A DNA stretch of 48,652 bases from a virus: the IMG/VR virus record IMGVR_UViG_3300036760_000333, positions 1-48,652 of that record; one strand, given 5' to 3'. Position numbers and translations under genes: made by a program. Under the pieces are notes generated by a model, which saw only the letters and a list, made by a program, of their open reading frames with translations, was not told the DNA's origin and made no database searches. Shown one piece after another: positions 32,701-41,506 of this stretch (the stretch's first letter is position 1; each line of letters opens with the position of its first letter).

Positions 32701-33944
32701 CGCACCATCACGTCGGTCGCTATTCCCTGCTCAGACAACCCCCCCACCCTCACATACAGATTGCCAAGCCCATTCTTGATATAGGCCAAGACTAAAGTGT
32801 AAGCTGAAGCCCCGTCACAGGCGATTGCGGGGCCGAGCAAACTCCGCTGATAATCCTCAAATCCCCCTATCTCCGCCGCCGCAAAAGCGGAAGAGACTGT
32901 CGTTTTGGTGCTATCGCCAATAAGCAGCGCGGCAGATGAATCGTCAGCCCAATTAACGCGCTCAATTATTGCCGCGCCAGCCTTGACCACCCGCAAATAG
33001 GCCATGTAAATCGTTGCGTTGGCACGGCACAAAACCCCGCCATATACATCTTCGGTTCCACTCGGAGGCCACGTGCCACTACTAACCCATGCCGCCCCCG
33101 TCCACGTTTTGCGCTTGAATGTATATTGCCCAACACCCCCACCATTGTAATATCCGTAAATCAGGTGGACATAGCCGCTCGGGCCCGCAGAGAGTTCAAT
33201 ATCAACATCATGGGTAAGTCTATCGTCGGTCGCTCCATCCAGATTTTCAAGCGTTATGCCGCCAAGCCACATCCAAGTGCCTAATGCGTTCCCGCCGAAG
33301 TCTGCGCTGAATATGTTGTCCAGTGCGAACACAGCGAGCGTCCCCATATTGTTCGCCACATCCTCCCGCTGCACCAGCGCCACCAATAGGCGGGAGTTGA
33401 CGGCATCATACACCATTGACCACGCCATAAATGCGGGATCATTCCCCCCACTCGCCACATACTTCGGGTTATAGGGATAATTCACTTGAGCGTTGGTCGA
33501 GTCGTAAATAAACTCTTCGCCGCCGCCAGACCGATTGTTCTTCAATTCCGTCAGGTTATCGTCCTGCAAGCGCGAGCGATAGATTTGAAGGCGCTGACCC
33601 TTGAATCCCGCAAAGTCATTCAGGACGACTATCATGCCATTAAAGACATAGCGAACGCCCTCATGCGTGGCAATCGCCATCGTCTTTCGCTTCCACGAGT
33701 TGTAGTAGATAAGGGGGTCGGTGTCCAGTCCGCTGCCGTCAGCCGGAGTATGCTCATACATATACGGCCTGTCGGCATAGACCGCCGATAAGCCATTGCG
33801 ACGCTCCAGGAGACCGTCTTGGGCTGCGCGACCATTCAGGTCATACGACGCGGCAAACGGCGGCTTATCGTTCGGCTCAGACCGCCGCTTAACCCCCAAC
33901 AGACGCGGCAAATCTATGGCCTGTGAGCGTTGCTTGGGCATCAT
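29700..33944 (-). CDS. Tail hub / tail stabilisation protein, 1414 aa
   Basis: It begins with RSQAIDLPRLLGVKRRSEPN and DLNGRAAQDGLLERRNGLSA, the style of gp10-like podovirus hub proteins, then continues in repeated beta-strand stretches (propeller-like) for over 1300 residues. P22 gp10 is under 500 residues, so this is about three times larger and may include extra surface or receptor-binding domains. It follows the adaptor gene, as gp10 does, with a four-base overlap. Confidence 0.65.
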   Translation of the reverse strand: MMPKQRSQAIDLPRLLGVKRRSEPNDKPPFAASYDLNGRAAQDGLLERRNGLSAVYADRPYMYEHTPADGSGLDTDPLIYYNSWKRKTMAIATHEGVRYVFNGMIVVLNDFAGFKGQRLQIYRSRLQDDNLTELKNNRSGGGEEFIYDSTNAQVNYPYNPKYVASGGNDPAFMAWSMVYDAVNSRLLVALVQREDVANNMGTLAVFALDNIFSADFGGNALGTWMWLGGITLENLDGATDDRLTHDVDIELSAGPSGYVHLIYGYYNGGGVGQYTFKRKTWTGAAWVSSGTWPPSGTEDVYGGVLCRANATIYMAYLRVVKAGAAIIERVNWADDSSAALLIGDSTKTTVSSAFAAAEIGGFEDYQRSLLGPAIACDGASAYTLVLAYIKNGLGNLYVRVGGLSEQGIATDVMVRVSEGGGAEVYTPRMTQPDYGDLFRELTNWNIVVKDGVLDVFYGTENRGSGTYRTFRTDAAFGLIKYNQIQRKRLIFDATDQEYNALEVFPAEMIEDVRVRQSFLNAHCRYEMDASKRIQYIRFDTFDRSNAVNEGLTSEFLYRKLDKGSIVVDEDDGITLVEDNHADAKLISTLEQMAVIRFDAKQATEAGDDNPVAEDRIRDSLERITIVQGEDDRFYERQHGMWRLCLGQFGEGNYMHVYTPPALVDGRANFLVNHSALRIGCGVGVDGAETPPLWYDLIDRHIYFNSDPFNGGGVLNPYRLRGRRMMTAAPKAEEFVIDCQATAIILAHVDGDDTTEPVGTDTDDDNEHYARFGPTAKDGTFNTRNNGIDAVGYFAAEQNPYADWRHDPPPRVTHPYKTIIESQTVYGQANSDILLKQPYIEVFLAYAVRYDDGAISQLVTLGNYDNAGIIQPFKLGWEVTSLDDNNGYQHTNVGNMLKVVTRIMRWNWVDTVKPMNPRISSLMFFWGLKTTAAITHETCVWRLCKEVLVAKREPFDDKEWEGDSPWVPDIASPTNPDGAGEAFVKMVTYLDFKNYEKVFMAAENASIMLGHGEILSQDGKNAYLDGYRYACVVADRIFYGHVKQNDQVNETDVKWCPFQSLGGEAFVAPDVVSIENLKRMPFTINGLPAVGEETAVAVGDRDIAWGRVLREERDWEFRGTLQDVGCEAPPSIANISEMAESGRFNGISFLSPESGLRFFDLYSSRVLTDDINESFDDLRNPSGTRTLSTRKGIRALSAADCMAIHLPDHRLLLVHFPTAGVTWVRDFRAEAYIRGGGEHWTEWALGKNPLHWCVAPEGYLLFTDGEQLYKWDDTASQQTDAGVAIAFAGRTANFPVPSRAIAVPVKLVVDYDLLQSVAGTAPTLVIDVIKDDGQKINLSSSFAITRTSIDDVSTAENEVVTGLIPKRTRATRGFGLTPGAAKQNLSLAWSLTTPANVGAVKIYGLRLEVDNYGDI

Positions 33945-34681
33945 CTTATCGGCGGATAGTCAAACCAATCCACCGGCAACCTGCCGCCCCCGCCCGCCCT
34001 GTCATTCAACTCTTGAAGCGGCGCGGAGTCCGTGTCCGCAAATCGTCCCAAATCGTCCACCACAAACCTGCGGAACTTCTCTATCAACCGTTCGAATACC
34101 GGCGTGTTTTCGGCCACCATCAACTTCCCCAAGTCGTTCTGAATGTCCTCGCCAGCCTCAATCGAGGCCGCAGCGAGTATCAGGCGATCCCACCCATCCT
34201 TGAGCAATCCCGCCGGAGTATGTGCGGGGTCAGAGAGCAGTGCAGGCCAAAAGTAGTAGTCCACAGTATAGACTTCACCGCTGGCGGGAATGGCATTGAG
34301 GAATAGCGTCGTCTCTTGAACGCCGTAATGGGTGGGAGTTCCCGCAATTATCTGACTGTTGACAATCAGACGGCGGATGTAATCCATGCCTTGCGAGTGC
34401 CTACGAAGAGGCCGCGCCCCAACCTTGACAGGCGTTATTGCCCGCAGACGATGGAACGGGGTTATGGTGAAGATTGCGGCGAGGTCGAAATAGTAGAGAG
34501 TGCCGTTAATCCCCGTCAACGGCCCCGACGTCTGGCCGTAAGGAACTTCACGCGCAATCGCCGCTATTCCGGCGTTAATCCACGCGTCAATGACGGAGGT
34601 AGCGTGTTGGTAGCTTGCGCTCTCAGTGTCAAGTAACCGATACCGCAGCCTCGTCCTTAATGCAGAGAGGGCGGTAGCCAT
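33941..34681 (-). CDS. Head-tail adaptor (gp4-like)
   Basis: 246 aa. ALSALRTRLRYRLLDTESA and IDAWINAGIAAIAREV at the start and LLKDGWDRLILAAASIEAGE later match the helical adaptor proteins that dock under the portal in podoviruses. Its place between the coat group and the hub supports this. Confidence 0.65.
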   Translation of the reverse strand: MATALSALRTRLRYRLLDTESASYQHATSVIDAWINAGIAAIAREVPYGQTSGPLTGINGTLYYFDLAAIFTITPFHRLRAITPVKVGARPLRRHSQGMDYIRRLIVNSQIIAGTPTHYGVQETTLFLNAIPASGEVYTVDYYFWPALLSDPAHTPAGLLKDGWDRLILAAASIEAGEDIQNDLGKLMVAENTPVFERLIEKFRRFVVDDLGRFADTDSAPLQELNDRAGGGGRLPVDWFDYPPIR

Positions 34682-34684
34682 TGC

Positions 34685-34966
34685 TTACCGCTTTCCGAAC
34701 TTGGACTTGCGTTGTTTTGGCGCCGAGGCGGTTCCAATCGGAGACTCGATCTCTTGTATTTTGACAACCGGCACAACTACGACCGGCACATTGGTCGCCG
34801 CATTCACCAGCCGATAGACCAATGGATTCTGGCGCATGAAACGGGCGTTGTTCGACTCGTAGGGAATATCAATCAGATTCTCCCCCGCCTTGCCCCAGTT
34901 CACTGTGCCCTCAAGTCCCCCCAATGGCTGCAAGCCATAGGGCGGACGAAGTTTCACGACAAGCAT
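34685..34966 (-). CDS. Unknown 93-aa late protein
   Basis: Hydrophobic Val-rich middle (NVPVVVVPVVKI) and a very basic end (PKQRKSKFGKR). Between coat group and adaptor; perhaps a small head protein. Confidence 0.55.
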   Translation of the reverse strand: MLVVKLRPPYGLQPLGGLEGTVNWGKAGENLIDIPYESNNARFMRQNPLVYRLVNAATNVPVVVVPVVKIQEIESPIGTASAPKQRKSKFGKR

Positions 34967-35025
34967 AAGCCTCCTTGGGTGACACGAGGGGCGGCAACTT
35001 ACCGCCCCTCTGATTCGATCCGACG

Positions 35026-35463
35026 TTAGTTCAGGGCGGCGGCGGTATCCGCGCCAATCGCCCCAATCTTCAACGCGGTATCGTCCGCGCCGTTGTAGGC
35101 GATCAGTCCGATGTCCTGATTGGTGTAGAGTGTGGCGAATGCGGTGTCGGGAACGCAGACTGCGCGAGGCGCCCAGATGAGCGTTATCAAGTCCTCTTTC
35201 ACGAGACGCTCGTAACTGCGCCCCGTTGAGAGGTTCTTGTAGGTGGAATTGAGGGGAGCGAGGTCGTAGTCGCTGCCTGGCGCACCCGTCCCCACAATGT
35301 CATACCAAGTGTAGACGACCACTCCGGCGTTGATGAGTTCGAGCTTCTCGGCGTTGCAGAAGCCGGGCGAGGTTGTCCACTTGGCAACCTGATTCATGGC
35401 ATTGGTTCGCCGGATGAGTGAGCCGGGACGATCCTTTGTCGAGACTGCTGGCGCGATACTCAT
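35026..35463 (-). CDS. Capsid accessory/decoration-like protein, 145 aa
   Basis: It starts MSIAPAVSTKDRPGSLIRRT and is beta-rich with Ala/Gly-rich end (KIGAIGADTAAALN). Directly downstream of the coat gene, a usual place for head decoration or completion proteins. Confidence 0.5.
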   Translation of the reverse strand: MSIAPAVSTKDRPGSLIRRTNAMNQVAKWTTSPGFCNAEKLELINAGVVVYTWYDIVGTGAPGSDYDLAPLNSTYKNLSTGRSYERLVKEDLITLIWAPRAVCVPDTAFATLYTNQDIGLIAYNGADDTALKIGAIGADTAAALN

Positions 35464-35476
35464 TGTCAGTTACTCC

Positions 35477-36916
35477 TTATGAGATGATGAAGGGTGAGGT
35501 GGTCACAAACAGCACCGAACGGTCGCAGATGGCGGTCGTTGCGGCGGCGGGGGTCGTCGCATTATAGCGGCGAATCCGGCTGTAACCGAAGGCGCAGTCC
35601 AGAGCCATTTCGACGTGATCCCCGAACGATGTAGGATCCTCTCCCTTCATAAGCTCCGGCGCGTAGAGTTCCAGCCCGTTCAGGAACGTGCCGTTGGCGG
35701 GGAAGCCGATTGCCACGTCGCGGGACAGCCATGGCTTTGAGCCGTCATCCTGCGTGGCGGAGTCATTCACGTCGTTCGCGGTCATGCTGAGAGGAACGAA
35801 GGCGTCGGAGACGAATCCGAACACAACGCGAGTGGCCGCGTTGCCGCCCGTGCCGGTAGCCAGCCCAGGCCCGTTGGTCGTGGCGAGTGTGTCCCCGACG
35901 TAGTAGGAATACACGCGGGTTGGGCCGCGATAGCCACCATTGAACACCAGAACGCCGTCCCAGCGGAAGCCTTCAGTTCCGAAGAAGAACTTCGACTGGT
36001 CTTTGGCGTCAGGGTGAACGATCTCAAGGCGGTCGGCCATCGGATCGCGCTTGATCTGCGAGTATTGACCCTGAGTGACGATCAGGATTACCTCCGGCTG
36101 TTGACCTTTCGGCCCGCGTGACAGCTTGCAGATGCGACGCACCTCATTGCCCGCCTCCGACACCCAGTTCAGTCCGGCGTGGAAGTTGGACTCGGCGGTC
36201 ATCAGCGCCAGATTGTAGGCCGTGTTGGTTTCGTGCGTCAGCGTGGTTGGACTCCATGTGGCATAGCGCTTGCCAGCGCCGCGTCCGGGAGTCAGACCGA
36301 TGATGCAGATGTTCTCGTGCAGGCGAACGGGGTTGCCAAGCCCGCCCTCGGCGGTGGTCATTCCGACGCCGGTCAGCGAGGAATAGACGATGTGCTGCGA
36401 ACCGCCGTAGTAGAGCGAGAAGGGAATGTCCCATGACTGGTCGCGGATGTAGGCGTCCATCAGGTCAGGCCCGCCCTCTTTGGCCAGTTGCAGTGCCCAT
36501 GATCCGCCCATCTCCTCGTTCCAGCGACCGAGCTTGATGGGATTGGATGTGCGCTTTCTGTGCCAGAAAATCTCGTGATACGAGACTGTGGACACGCCGT
36601 TGACCGCCCATACGCTCTGGTCGCCGCCCTTCCATGTGGGGTTGAACTCGCTGCGAATGCCCTGCACATGGCGATTCGTTCCGGCGCGTCCACCCTTGTA
36701 TTTGCCGTCGGAGAGCGGGATTACCATGATGGGCTTCGATCCGCCTGCATCTTCGACCTCTTTCGGCCAAGCGTCATCGCCGATCATTGCATCGTCACGC
36801 GGCGAACTACGCGCGGTGAATCTTTCAAAAGCGAACGATTGCCGCCTTTCATACTGAAGTTCGTCGCGGTAGAACGAAACGTGCGGGTCAGACCCCGCCA
36901 GTGCTATGTATGGCAT
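35477..36916 (-). CDS. Major capsid protein (N4 gp56 / DUF4043-like)
   Basis: 479 aa. QGIRSEFNPTWKGG, then RVYSYYVGDTL, and the typical late segment FFGTEGFRWDGVLVFNGG, followed by ALDCAFGYSRIRRYN, fit the DUF4043/N4 gp56 type of HK97-fold coat protein. It follows scaffold and portal genes. By far the best coat candidate in the window. Confidence 0.8.
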   Translation of the reverse strand: MPYIALAGSDPHVSFYRDELQYERRQSFAFERFTARSSPRDDAMIGDDAWPKEVEDAGGSKPIMVIPLSDGKYKGGRAGTNRHVQGIRSEFNPTWKGGDQSVWAVNGVSTVSYHEIFWHRKRTSNPIKLGRWNEEMGGSWALQLAKEGGPDLMDAYIRDQSWDIPFSLYYGGSQHIVYSSLTGVGMTTAEGGLGNPVRLHENICIIGLTPGRGAGKRYATWSPTTLTHETNTAYNLALMTAESNFHAGLNWVSEAGNEVRRICKLSRGPKGQQPEVILIVTQGQYSQIKRDPMADRLEIVHPDAKDQSKFFFGTEGFRWDGVLVFNGGYRGPTRVYSYYVGDTLATTNGPGLATGTGGNAATRVVFGFVSDAFVPLSMTANDVNDSATQDDGSKPWLSRDVAIGFPANGTFLNGLELYAPELMKGEDPTSFGDHVEMALDCAFGYSRIRRYNATTPAAATTAICDRSVLFVTTSPFIIS

Positions 36917-36939
36917 TGTATCCTCGTGTTAGTGTAGTG

Positions 36940-37782
36940 TCAGTTGGTATGGCCGTCAGCCACGTGCCGCCCGATAGCGACACGTTGCTCTAATGGCATA
37001 CGCGGGTCGTATTTCGGAATCTTCATTGCATCGGGCGGTCTTGCCCCCCCATCGCTATTGTTGAGCGGCAGTGAACCGCCCGGCTGAAGCGATACCATCT
37101 TGAGCGCGTCGGCCCGGACGGTCGCTTCGATTTTCGTGCGCTCGGTTGCCAGACGCGCCTCGTAATACTTTTCGGGGCTTCCTGCCGCCCGAATGTCAAG
37201 CAGGTGCTTGGCCTCAGAGTAGCTCACGCCCTCACGCGCCATTTCCGCCTCGATTGCGCGGGGGTCGCTGTCGGGATTTGACCGGCGGAATTCTTCGCGC
37301 TGACCGTGGACGCGGGCGATACGGGCTTCGTCCGCCTGTTGGTCGTTTGCGAGGCCGCGCATCACGCGGTCGTATTCCATTTGACTCTGAAAGTGGCGAG
37401 AGGCATCCGCAACGCTGGAGTCTTCGGTAATCTGAAGTCCGTCGAACACACCGGCTTCGGGATTCCACTGTTCGCGGTTGAGATACTTGGAGTAGCGGGC
37501 GTCTTTGCTGAAATCACGCGGCACGAGATCGCTGTCATCGCCCTTGCCACTACCGGCCTGAATTGCGGCCAGTTGCTTGCGAAGGTCGGCAATTTCCTGT
37601 GCCACATTCTCGGCGTTGACCGATTCCGGCGAGCCTGCCGCCTGAGCGATTGTAGCCGCGCCGACCGTCTGTTCCACCGCAGCGCCGAATTGCGCCACAT
37701 CGTCGTCCGTCACCTGCTCCGCAGTGACGTTCAGCCCCTTACTGTTGAGGTATTGGGCTATTTTTGCCTTGTCTGCCGCCAT
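36940..37782 (-). CDS. Scaffolding protein
   Basis: 280 aa, acidic, Ala/Gln/Glu-rich and mostly helical (EIADLRKQLAAIQAGSGKGD), with a charged C-half. Placed between portal and coat and overlapping the portal end by 44 bases, as expected for a scaffold. Confidence 0.7.
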   Translation of the reverse strand: MAADKAKIAQYLNSKGLNVTAEQVTDDDVAQFGAAVEQTVGAATIAQAAGSPESVNAENVAQEIADLRKQLAAIQAGSGKGDDSDLVPRDFSKDARYSKYLNREQWNPEAGVFDGLQITEDSSVADASRHFQSQMEYDRVMRGLANDQQADEARIARVHGQREEFRRSNPDSDPRAIEAEMAREGVSYSEAKHLLDIRAAGSPEKYYEARLATERTKIEATVRADALKMVSLQPGGSLPLNNSDGGARPPDAMKIPKYDPRMPLEQRVAIGRHVADGHTN

Positions 37783-39598
37783 TGTTTTCCCCTTGAGTTT
37801 TGGCTTGGTTAGCCATGCTTGCCCGTAATGCCAGGTTTAGTATGTAACGCTTATCAAGCGTCTTGGCCAGTTGCTCCTCGTCCGGCCCCACGCCCGCCCC
37901 GCGAATGAAATCACTGGGCATCAAACAGCCCGGATTATTAGCCGCCACCAGCGACAGTTGCATCATCCGGCGTTCAAAGTCCTGCTTGCTCTGTTCGGTC
38001 GCGTAATGCCCTTCGCCGACGCGAATATCGAACTCTTCCACCTCTTTCAAGCCCTGAATCATCTCCATCGTCAACTGCGTCTCTTCGGGCTTGCCATCTT
38101 TGCCCGCCGCCCGTAACATCTGCGGCGCATTGGTATGCTTCACCCAGCGTTCTAATATCGCGTGTGCCAGCGGCCCACCCTTCTGCGCATCCAACACCTC
38201 CAGCATCGGGAAGACTGTAACTTGGCTTTCCTCGCGGAGTTGCTTGCGATAAACGCCGCTCTCCCCACTGCTTTCCGCCCCACCGTAAGGCTGGGCCTTA
38301 AGAGCCATCGTCACTTCAAGGTCTTCTGCCGCCGCCTGTTGCATTGCCAGCAACCCTTGCGCGGGAGGCGTTGCCGACCGCTTGACGGGTTCGCGGGTTC
38401 CCTTAACGTCATACCAGAGGTGCGCATGAGCGCCATCGCTGTTCAGCCTCTTTGTCAACTCCGGGTCATCAAACACATACCCGCCTCCCCTCAACTCCCG
38501 CTGCACATACTCGTTGTTGTTCGTCGCGTTCAGATTGTAGAGTCTCTGCGGCGAAATCCCGCCGTAAATGAACGAACTCACATCCCCGAACCGCTGGCCC
38601 GCCCAACCGCTCATATATGGCACATACGGATACCACGAGTAGTCTTCAATCTCTTCCGACAGCACCGTATTCCGATAGGGCATGAAACAGGTCTTTTTCA
38701 TGTTCGTCAGCGTCTTGGGCGCAATCACGTAGCCCCAATGCGCCTCCATCCAAGCCCTTCCCTCCGACAGCGGCAATGTCCAATCCCCCACCTCGCGCCC
38801 GTCAGGAGACTTGATGATAAACTTCTGCGTCTCCTCGCGCTCGTAAAGCTCTATCACCGCGTAAAGGTCGTTCTGCCGATCAATGAGCTTGTTTTCGCCG
38901 GTCAGAATGCTCCGGTATTGCTGAGACAGATTGCTCCACCATTCGTCAAACTCGATATTGGTGAACTCCACCTCTGCCTTCGGCCAACGTTTCACAACCT
39001 GCTTCGCCCTCATCCAGCGCCGACGCGCTACCCACCCGCAATTCGTCAAGTCCAGCATCGTCGCGTTCGGGTCGAACACCACGTCGCCCGGCTCTACACG
39101 CTCTATCACCATCCGACCTTTGAATGGATTGAAATATGTGAGCCAGCAACCCATCCCCACCAACCCGTCCCTGAACACCAGCGAGTCTATTTCCGTCTGG
39201 TTGTTCACGTATCCGACGTGCTTCAACCCGCGATACGCTATATCCGCCATTTGCGGGTCACTCATGCCGTCCACGCCCACAACCTCCACCCGCGACCGCG
39301 CCATCCGCTGCAAACCCATCATGTGCCAGCAATAAGTGCGGAGACGGTTGCTGTTCAAGGGAACACGCGCCTGACGCGTAAATAGATCGTTCTCATCCGC
39401 CGACCACGGCTGATCGTCCAAAAAGCGTTGACAAAGAGCATGACGGGCAAACTGCGCCAGATTCTGTGTGTAGCCGAAGTCCCACGTCAGCGTGAGCTTC
39501 TGAACGATCCCCTGTTCGCTCAACCGGGAGTTTGCAATCTCCCCCGCGCTTCGAACAAGCCCGCTATCGTCCTGTAATCTTAGTCCGCCTGCTACCAT
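37739..39598 (-). CDS. Portal protein
   Basis: 619 aa. LNSNRLRTYCWHMMGLQRMA, EIDSLVFRDGLVGMGCWLTY, IERVEPGDVVFDPNA and RLYNLNATNNNEYVQREL are the wing, stem and crown-style segments of P22-like portals. A dodecameric ring for DNA entry. Start overlaps the terminase stop; Lys/Gln-rich C-tail. Confidence 0.8.
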   Translation of the reverse strand: MVAGGLRLQDDSGLVRSAGEIANSRLSEQGIVQKLTLTWDFGYTQNLAQFARHALCQRFLDDQPWSADENDLFTRQARVPLNSNRLRTYCWHMMGLQRMARSRVEVVGVDGMSDPQMADIAYRGLKHVGYVNNQTEIDSLVFRDGLVGMGCWLTYFNPFKGRMVIERVEPGDVVFDPNATMLDLTNCGWVARRRWMRAKQVVKRWPKAEVEFTNIEFDEWWSNLSQQYRSILTGENKLIDRQNDLYAVIELYEREETQKFIIKSPDGREVGDWTLPLSEGRAWMEAHWGYVIAPKTLTNMKKTCFMPYRNTVLSEEIEDYSWYPYVPYMSGWAGQRFGDVSSFIYGGISPQRLYNLNATNNNEYVQRELRGGGYVFDDPELTKRLNSDGAHAHLWYDVKGTREPVKRSATPPAQGLLAMQQAAAEDLEVTMALKAQPYGGAESSGESGVYRKQLREESQVTVFPMLEVLDAQKGGPLAHAILERWVKHTNAPQMLRAAGKDGKPEETQLTMEMIQGLKEVEEFDIRVGEGHYATEQSKQDFERRMMQLSLVAANNPGCLMPSDFIRGAGVGPDEEQLAKTLDKRYILNLALRASMANQAKTQGENNGGRQGKNSPIPQQ

Positions 39599-41229
39599 GC
39601 GTAGTTAATTTCCCTTGTTTCTGTCGCCACAGACGGCCTGACAAACTCGTCCTGTCTCCCCCGCTTGCGAAAGTCCTCGCGCTCTACAAATCGCGGCCTC
39701 GCCATGTCCTTGTAACGGTCGCAATCAGGATAGTCCTTGAACTCCTCCTCCGGTCTCTCTGCTTTGGACTTGCCGTCGGCATTTGAGTCCTTTTCCGTCC
39801 GGTAATTCTCATTTGCATAGATGGAGTTTTCACAATCCTCATGGTAAAGCTCCATCGGCCTGCCCGTCAGCCGGTTCAACGTCTCCATCCGGTCATTTAT
39901 CCGGCGCTCCCCCGATTCAATACTGCCTATATCGTCCTTGTCGGGCGAAACCAACCTGAAACGCCGCCCCGTCCACCCCAATTTCGACAGGCTTTCATTG
40001 AATAGCCCGACAGTATTCTGACTCGCATCTTTGGGGGTTACCGCTCCGGCTCTGGGATCAGCCACCATGTCCTCTACCGGCAAATTTATAAGCCTGAGCG
40101 CCGTTATTAGCGACGAACAAGTCTCCTCTGTGTGCTGACCGCCTCGAATCGTGTGATACCGCTGTCCCTTCCACTTCCCGACATAGAAACTCGGCAAATC
40201 TATCAGGCAGACGTGCGTTCCGTCCGGCAGTATGCACCATATTTGCAGGCAATCCGGCCTCGCCCCATGAGGATCAAGCGCAACATACAGACTTCCCTCT
40301 TTCGGGTACCGCCCTCCCCACATATTCCAGCACTCATCACGCCGGATAACATGCGTTTCGCGCCGAAAGCCCGGAAATATCCGCCTATGCGTAAAGAGCC
40401 ATTCGCCCCACTCACGCGCCAGCCGTTCAGCGCCATGAAATTGCCCCAAATAAGCCAGAATCTCGATGCGGGACTTCCACCCGCCATTGCACATACACCC
40501 ATCCGGATGCGCCTCCAGCGCCAGTAACGGGTTCGCCCCCAACCGAACCAGCGTCTCTCTGTCCACACCCGCCAGACACGCACAGTTCAACCAAATCGGC
40601 ATATTGTAAAGAGCCGTATTCGACTTGTCGGCCCCCTCAAACTCCTCGCGGAGATGCGAACTCGCCCCCAACGGCGTGAAAAAGTAGTATTCCCGGCGCA
40701 CCTTGCCACGAAGTCTCGACCGAACCCCACTCTGTATCTTCAGCGGTGGCGGTTCGTCAAATATCGCCACGTCTATCTCCGGCCCCTCTATCGAATCCGG
40801 GTCTTTGTCCCAGCTTATGAACCGGATCGTCGAGCCGTTACGCCCCTCCCATAACTTGTCGCAGCCCCAACTCGACTCCGCGATTGACCGCTCGATATAC
40901 CCGCGTGGCATATACTTCCGCAGTCTCGGCTGCATCGCCCCCGCGAACACCAACGGCTCGCTGATACACCAGATATTGAGCGGCTCGTCCCTGTAAAGCC
41001 CTTCAATCGGATACTCACCGCTGAATATCCCGCCACCTATCATCCCCCCCAATTCACTCTTGCCACTCCAGTTTCCCCCAACGACCGCGACCGTCCGCCG
41101 CGTCTCGCGCAATACCTGCCCCTGAACCCTGTGCCACGCCGCATAACGCAACGGATGGTCAGCCATGTCATGAGCTATCTCACGGTCAGAAGCATCCGCC
41201 TCATTCAGTCGCCCTTGAGAGCTTGGCAC
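39592..41229 (-). CDS. terL: Terminase large subunit
   Basis: 545 aa from a GTG with GGAGGTGAT upstream, close to a perfect anti-16S match. Walker A GGNWSGKS at ~51-58, Walker B VAIFDEPP at ~154-161, and a nuclease domain with YVALDPHGARPD and a later Asp-rich C-part. It packages DNA into the prohead. Overlaps the small subunit by 29 bases and the portal by 7. Confidence 0.9.
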   Translation of the reverse strand: MPSSQGRLNEADASDREIAHDMADHPLRYAAWHRVQGQVLRETRRTVAVVGGNWSGKSELGGMIGGGIFSGEYPIEGLYRDEPLNIWCISEPLVFAGAMQPRLRKYMPRGYIERSIAESSWGCDKLWEGRNGSTIRFISWDKDPDSIEGPEIDVAIFDEPPPLKIQSGVRSRLRGKVRREYYFFTPLGASSHLREEFEGADKSNTALYNMPIWLNCACLAGVDRETLVRLGANPLLALEAHPDGCMCNGGWKSRIEILAYLGQFHGAERLAREWGEWLFTHRRIFPGFRRETHVIRRDECWNMWGGRYPKEGSLYVALDPHGARPDCLQIWCILPDGTHVCLIDLPSFYVGKWKGQRYHTIRGGQHTEETCSSLITALRLINLPVEDMVADPRAGAVTPKDASQNTVGLFNESLSKLGWTGRRFRLVSPDKDDIGSIESGERRINDRMETLNRLTGRPMELYHEDCENSIYANENYRTEKDSNADGKSKAERPEEEFKDYPDCDRYKDMARPRFVEREDFRKRGRQDEFVRPSVATETREINYAW

Positions 41230-41506
41230 GTTTGATCACCTCCAATTTCGACCTCAACGATGTCTCTACCTCCTCCAACGTTCGAGGCACTCCCCCACCG
41301 TCATCATGCAAGTCAATCTGCTGCTTGTCCGGCGCATTCAAGCCCCTATGCTTGCTTATCCGGTCAGCCGCCTTCAACGTCACCTCCGCAAAGCGTGGGT
41401 CTTTCGTGGACTTGAACTCCTTATGGCAAGTGGTCAAGACATTAATCTCGATCTCGATCACCTGAGCGTCAAGTTTGTTCAGCGCAGTCTTGCGAACGTC
41501 AGCCAT
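41201..41506 (-). CDS. Probable terminase small subunit
   Basis: 101 aa, helical and charged (LNKLDAQVIEIEINVLTTCH, DPRFAEVTLKAADRISKHR). It lies directly before the large subunit, overlapping it. Size and position are those of a small terminase that recognises DNA; no diagnostic motif. Confidence 0.6.
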   Translation of the reverse strand: MADVRKTALNKLDAQVIEIEINVLTTCHKEFKSTKDPRFAEVTLKAADRISKHRGLNAPDKQQIDLHDDGGGVPRTLEEVETSLRSKLEVIKRAKLSRATE

